From assembly GCF_016612865.1 (NCBI RefSeq), contig NZ_JAENZZ010000002.1:62001-126000 (forward strand): 64,000 nt of DNA, given 5' to 3'. The notes under the pieces were generated by a model. That model was not told the origin of the DNA and ran no database searches. It worked only from the letters and a program-made list of their open reading frames with translations. Numbering within the stretch: position 1 is the first letter of the stretch; the number at the start of each line of letters is the position of its first letter. Origin of the DNA: Blastococcus sp. TML/M2B. Lineage in GTDB: Bacteria; Actinomycetota; Actinomycetes; Mycobacteriales; Geodermatophilaceae. Position numbers and translations under genes: made by a program. Below are positions 62,206-64,000 of this stretch, in pieces.

Positions 62206-64000
62206 ATGCCCAGCCGGTCGGGCCAGGCGAACGAGGCCGGCAGCGTCCACCGTCGCGGCGTCGCCGTCTACCTCGCCGCCCATGGCCTTGCCAGCCGCCC
62301 TGTTGCGGCAGCCGATCCGGGTCCCGGAAACCCCACGCCGGTGGCCTTGGCGTTCGAGACTTCCCACGCGACGGACGACCTCCTCTGCACGCTGTCCGAT
62401 GAATCCCGGCTGTTCATCTCGGCCAAGCGCGCATGCGGCAATGACAGCCAACTGCAGGACACCGTGGAGCAATGGCTGGCCCAGGTTGACGATCTTCAGC
62501 CAGGCGACCGCCTGGTGTTGGCCACGGCGGAGCCGAAAGGCATCGTCCACCACCTCGGCAAGGCCCTGAGCCGTCGGCGTACCGCCCCGACCTCCGTCTT
62601 CCCCGTCAAGGAGCAGGAGGCTCTGTCCGCGCTACGGAAGCGCATGATCGACGTACCGAAGGAGAAGCAAGACCGGGTCCTCGACGCTGCCGCAGTCCTG
62701 ATCGTCGATGCCGACCAGCCCGGGCGGCCCCAACACGACGTCGCCTCCAGCCTGCTCGAGGGGACGGTGGTGCCCGCCGGCTCCGGGGTCACTGCCCTGT
62801 CTCACCTGGAGGCGCACCTACACACTCACGCCGGTTCGGCCTACTCCGGAGACGTAGAGACCTGGGTGGACCATCTCGTAGACCTCGGTGTCCAGGTCTA
62901 CGCCGACCGTCGCGGGGCTGCGGCCGCGGCCATCCGCGCCCGACAAGTTGCCGTCGAGCGCTACCGGGTCTCGCTCTCGGCCGAATCCGGGCGAGTGGAC
63001 CTCACGCTGCTCGCCGACGACCTCGAGCCACTGATCATCGGCGATCTCGCCGATCATCTGCAGGTCACGGTCGAGGACTCTGATCGGGACCGTCAGAAGG
63101 TGTCCCTACTGCCCCTCGCCCGACGTCGGCCGCGGTTGCTCATCGAGGGTCTGCCGGGCGTGGGCAAGAGCGCCGCGATGACCCAGCTGGCCGCTCGATG
63201 GGCGACGGAACGCGCAGCACCCCTGCCGATCCTGGTCCGGCTGCGCGATTTCGTCCGGACCTGTCAGGCCCCCTCGGACGTCACCCTGGCGCGACTGTGT
63301 GAGACGGCAGCGTCGCGGGCCCCGGCCAGTGAGCAGGCCGACCTCATCGAGGCAATGCAGGAGTCGATCGCTCGCGGCGAGGCGGTTCTGCTACTCGACG
63401 GGTTGGACGAGTGCCTCGACCGTCGGGCCCTCGTCGCCGACGGCCTCAAGCAGGTTCTGTCTGCGCTGCCTACCGAGACGGGCGTGCTGCTGACCACCCG
63501 CCCCAGCGGCATGACGCCCGCGGGCCGGCTCGCCCTGGATGCCGTCCGTCTGACGACGCCACGGAACCTCGACGCGGTGCTAGACCGGCTGCTGCGCCAC
63601 GTCGCCGAGGTCCGCGTGCCCAAGGCGGACCGGGACGGTTGGGTGGCCGAGCGAGCACGGCGGGTCCGCGACATCCGCCGAGCACACGAGGATCTGGGGA
63701 CCGTTCCCCTGCTGTCCGTGCTGATCACACTGGTCTTTGCAGACAGCAGCGACGCCGCCCCGCCCGAGCACACCGCTCAGGTGTTGCACCGAGCAGTCAC
63801 GCAGACGGTCAGCCGATGGGAGCGACGCCGCCCGCTGCTACCCGAGGGGACGCCACCCGGCCCAAGCGACCGTCAGCTGCTCATCGGCTTCGAGACGATC
63901 GGCTTCCTGCTCAGCCACCAAACAAATGCCTCAATCGCAGACGTCGACTCCGCCGTCACCTCGGCCATGGCGACGCGCTGGGGGCTGGCCCCCGAGCCGG
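62206..64000 (+). CDS. NACHT NTPase with nuclease-like N-terminus, truncated by window end
   Basis: First 598 residues of a STAND protein. N-terminal domain (about 12-110) has the PD-(D/E)XK-like pattern E51, D57/D58 and ISAK74, comparable to effector nucleases fused to antiviral STAND ATPases. NACHT module: EGLPGVGKSAAM (Walker A, 315-322), LVRLRDFV, AVLLLDGLDECLD (Walker B, 395-402), GVLLTTRPSG (sensor 1). Sensor repeats would follow past base 64000. ATG 62206 chosen because GGAGGG lies 8 bases upstream. It is 143 bases after the preceding gene on the same strand, possibly with its own promoter. Probable Avs-like defence protein. Confidence 0.85.
   Translation, partial: MPSRSGQANEAGSVHRRGVAVYLAAHGLASRPVAAADPGPGNPTPVALAFETSHATDDLLCTLSDESRLFISAKRACGNDSQLQDTVEQWLAQVDDLQPGDRLVLATAEPKGIVHHLGKALSRRRTAPTSVFPVKEQEALSALRKRMIDVPKEKQDRVLDAAAVLIVDADQPGRPQHDVASSLLEGTVVPAGSGVTALSHLEAHLHTHAGSAYSGDVETWVDHLVDLGVQVYADRRGAAAAAIRARQVAVERYRVSLSAESGRVDLTLLADDLEPLIIGDLADHLQVTVEDSDRDRQKVSLLPLARRRPRLLIEGLPGVGKSAAMTQLAARWATERAAPLPILVRLRDFVRTCQAPSDVTLARLCETAASRAPASEQADLIEAMQESIARGEAVLLLDGLDECLDRRALVADGLKQVLSALPTETGVLLTTRPSGMTPAGRLALDAVRLTTPRNLDAVLDRLLRHVAEVRVPKADRDGWVAERARRVRDIRRAHEDLGTVPLLSVLITLVFADSSDAAPPEHTAQVLHRAVTQTVSRWERRRPLLPEGTPPGPSDRQLLIGFETIGFLLSHQTNASIADVDSAVTSAMATRWGLAPEP

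Overview
The window is very GC-rich, uses many GTG starts and carries the Pup-proteasome and mycothiol genes, which points to an actinobacterium. My inference is Geodermatophilaceae or a close relative. From 1 to about 38 kb the gene order follows the conserved actinobacterial neighbourhood known from Mycobacterium tuberculosis around pepE-helY-tatCA-pafCBA-prcAB-pup-dop-mpa-trmI-metH-PAC2-mshC-uppP.

Layout. 1-9.9 kb: M24 peptidase, 5'-3' exonuclease, DUF4333 protein, HelY-type helicase, lipid kinase, TatC, TatA and the WYL regulators PafC/PafB. 9.9-19.8 kb: DUF3866 protein and the Pup-proteasome locus (PafA, PrcA, PrcB, an endonuclease VII-like protein, Pup, Dop, ARC/Mpa), then TrmI. 19.9-24.4 kb: RecB-like nuclease, a nonapeptide-repeat protein with an RDD membrane protein, a HAD phosphatase and a diguanylate cyclase. 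24.4-37.6 kb: MetH, PAC2, dGTPase, MshC, several small enzymes, the SCO1664/DUF3090/phosphomutase trio and UppP. 37.6-49.7 kb: aldo/keto reductase, RecD-like helicase, a glycine-betaine type ABC transporter and assorted metabolic genes.

From the tRNA-Leu(GAG) at 49.8 kb the character changes to an accessory, lower-GC island. It holds a tyrosine integrase, a 3'-half tRNA-Gly remnant, a complete IS256-family element with an 8-bp target duplication, a single-polypeptide (type ISP) restriction-modification enzyme, and a three-gene array running off the right end. That array has a protein with a DUF4209/HEPN-like RNxxxH motif, an unknown protein translationally coupled to it, and a NACHT NTPase with a nuclease-like N-terminus. 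It looks like a defence island, and the three-gene array is the best candidate for an undescribed system.

Twelve single-base frame breaks interrupt eleven otherwise full-length, well-conserved genes, including some expected to be important (tatC, mshC, metH, pafB, helY). Ten are +1, mostly an extra G in the given strand. I read them as probable sequence errors rather than biology, so these genes are annotated as single loci with the break noted.

Several genes (DUF3866, pafA, dop, RecB-like, PAC2, mshC) have a TAGNNT box 6-7 bases before the start codon, which suggests leaderless transcription.
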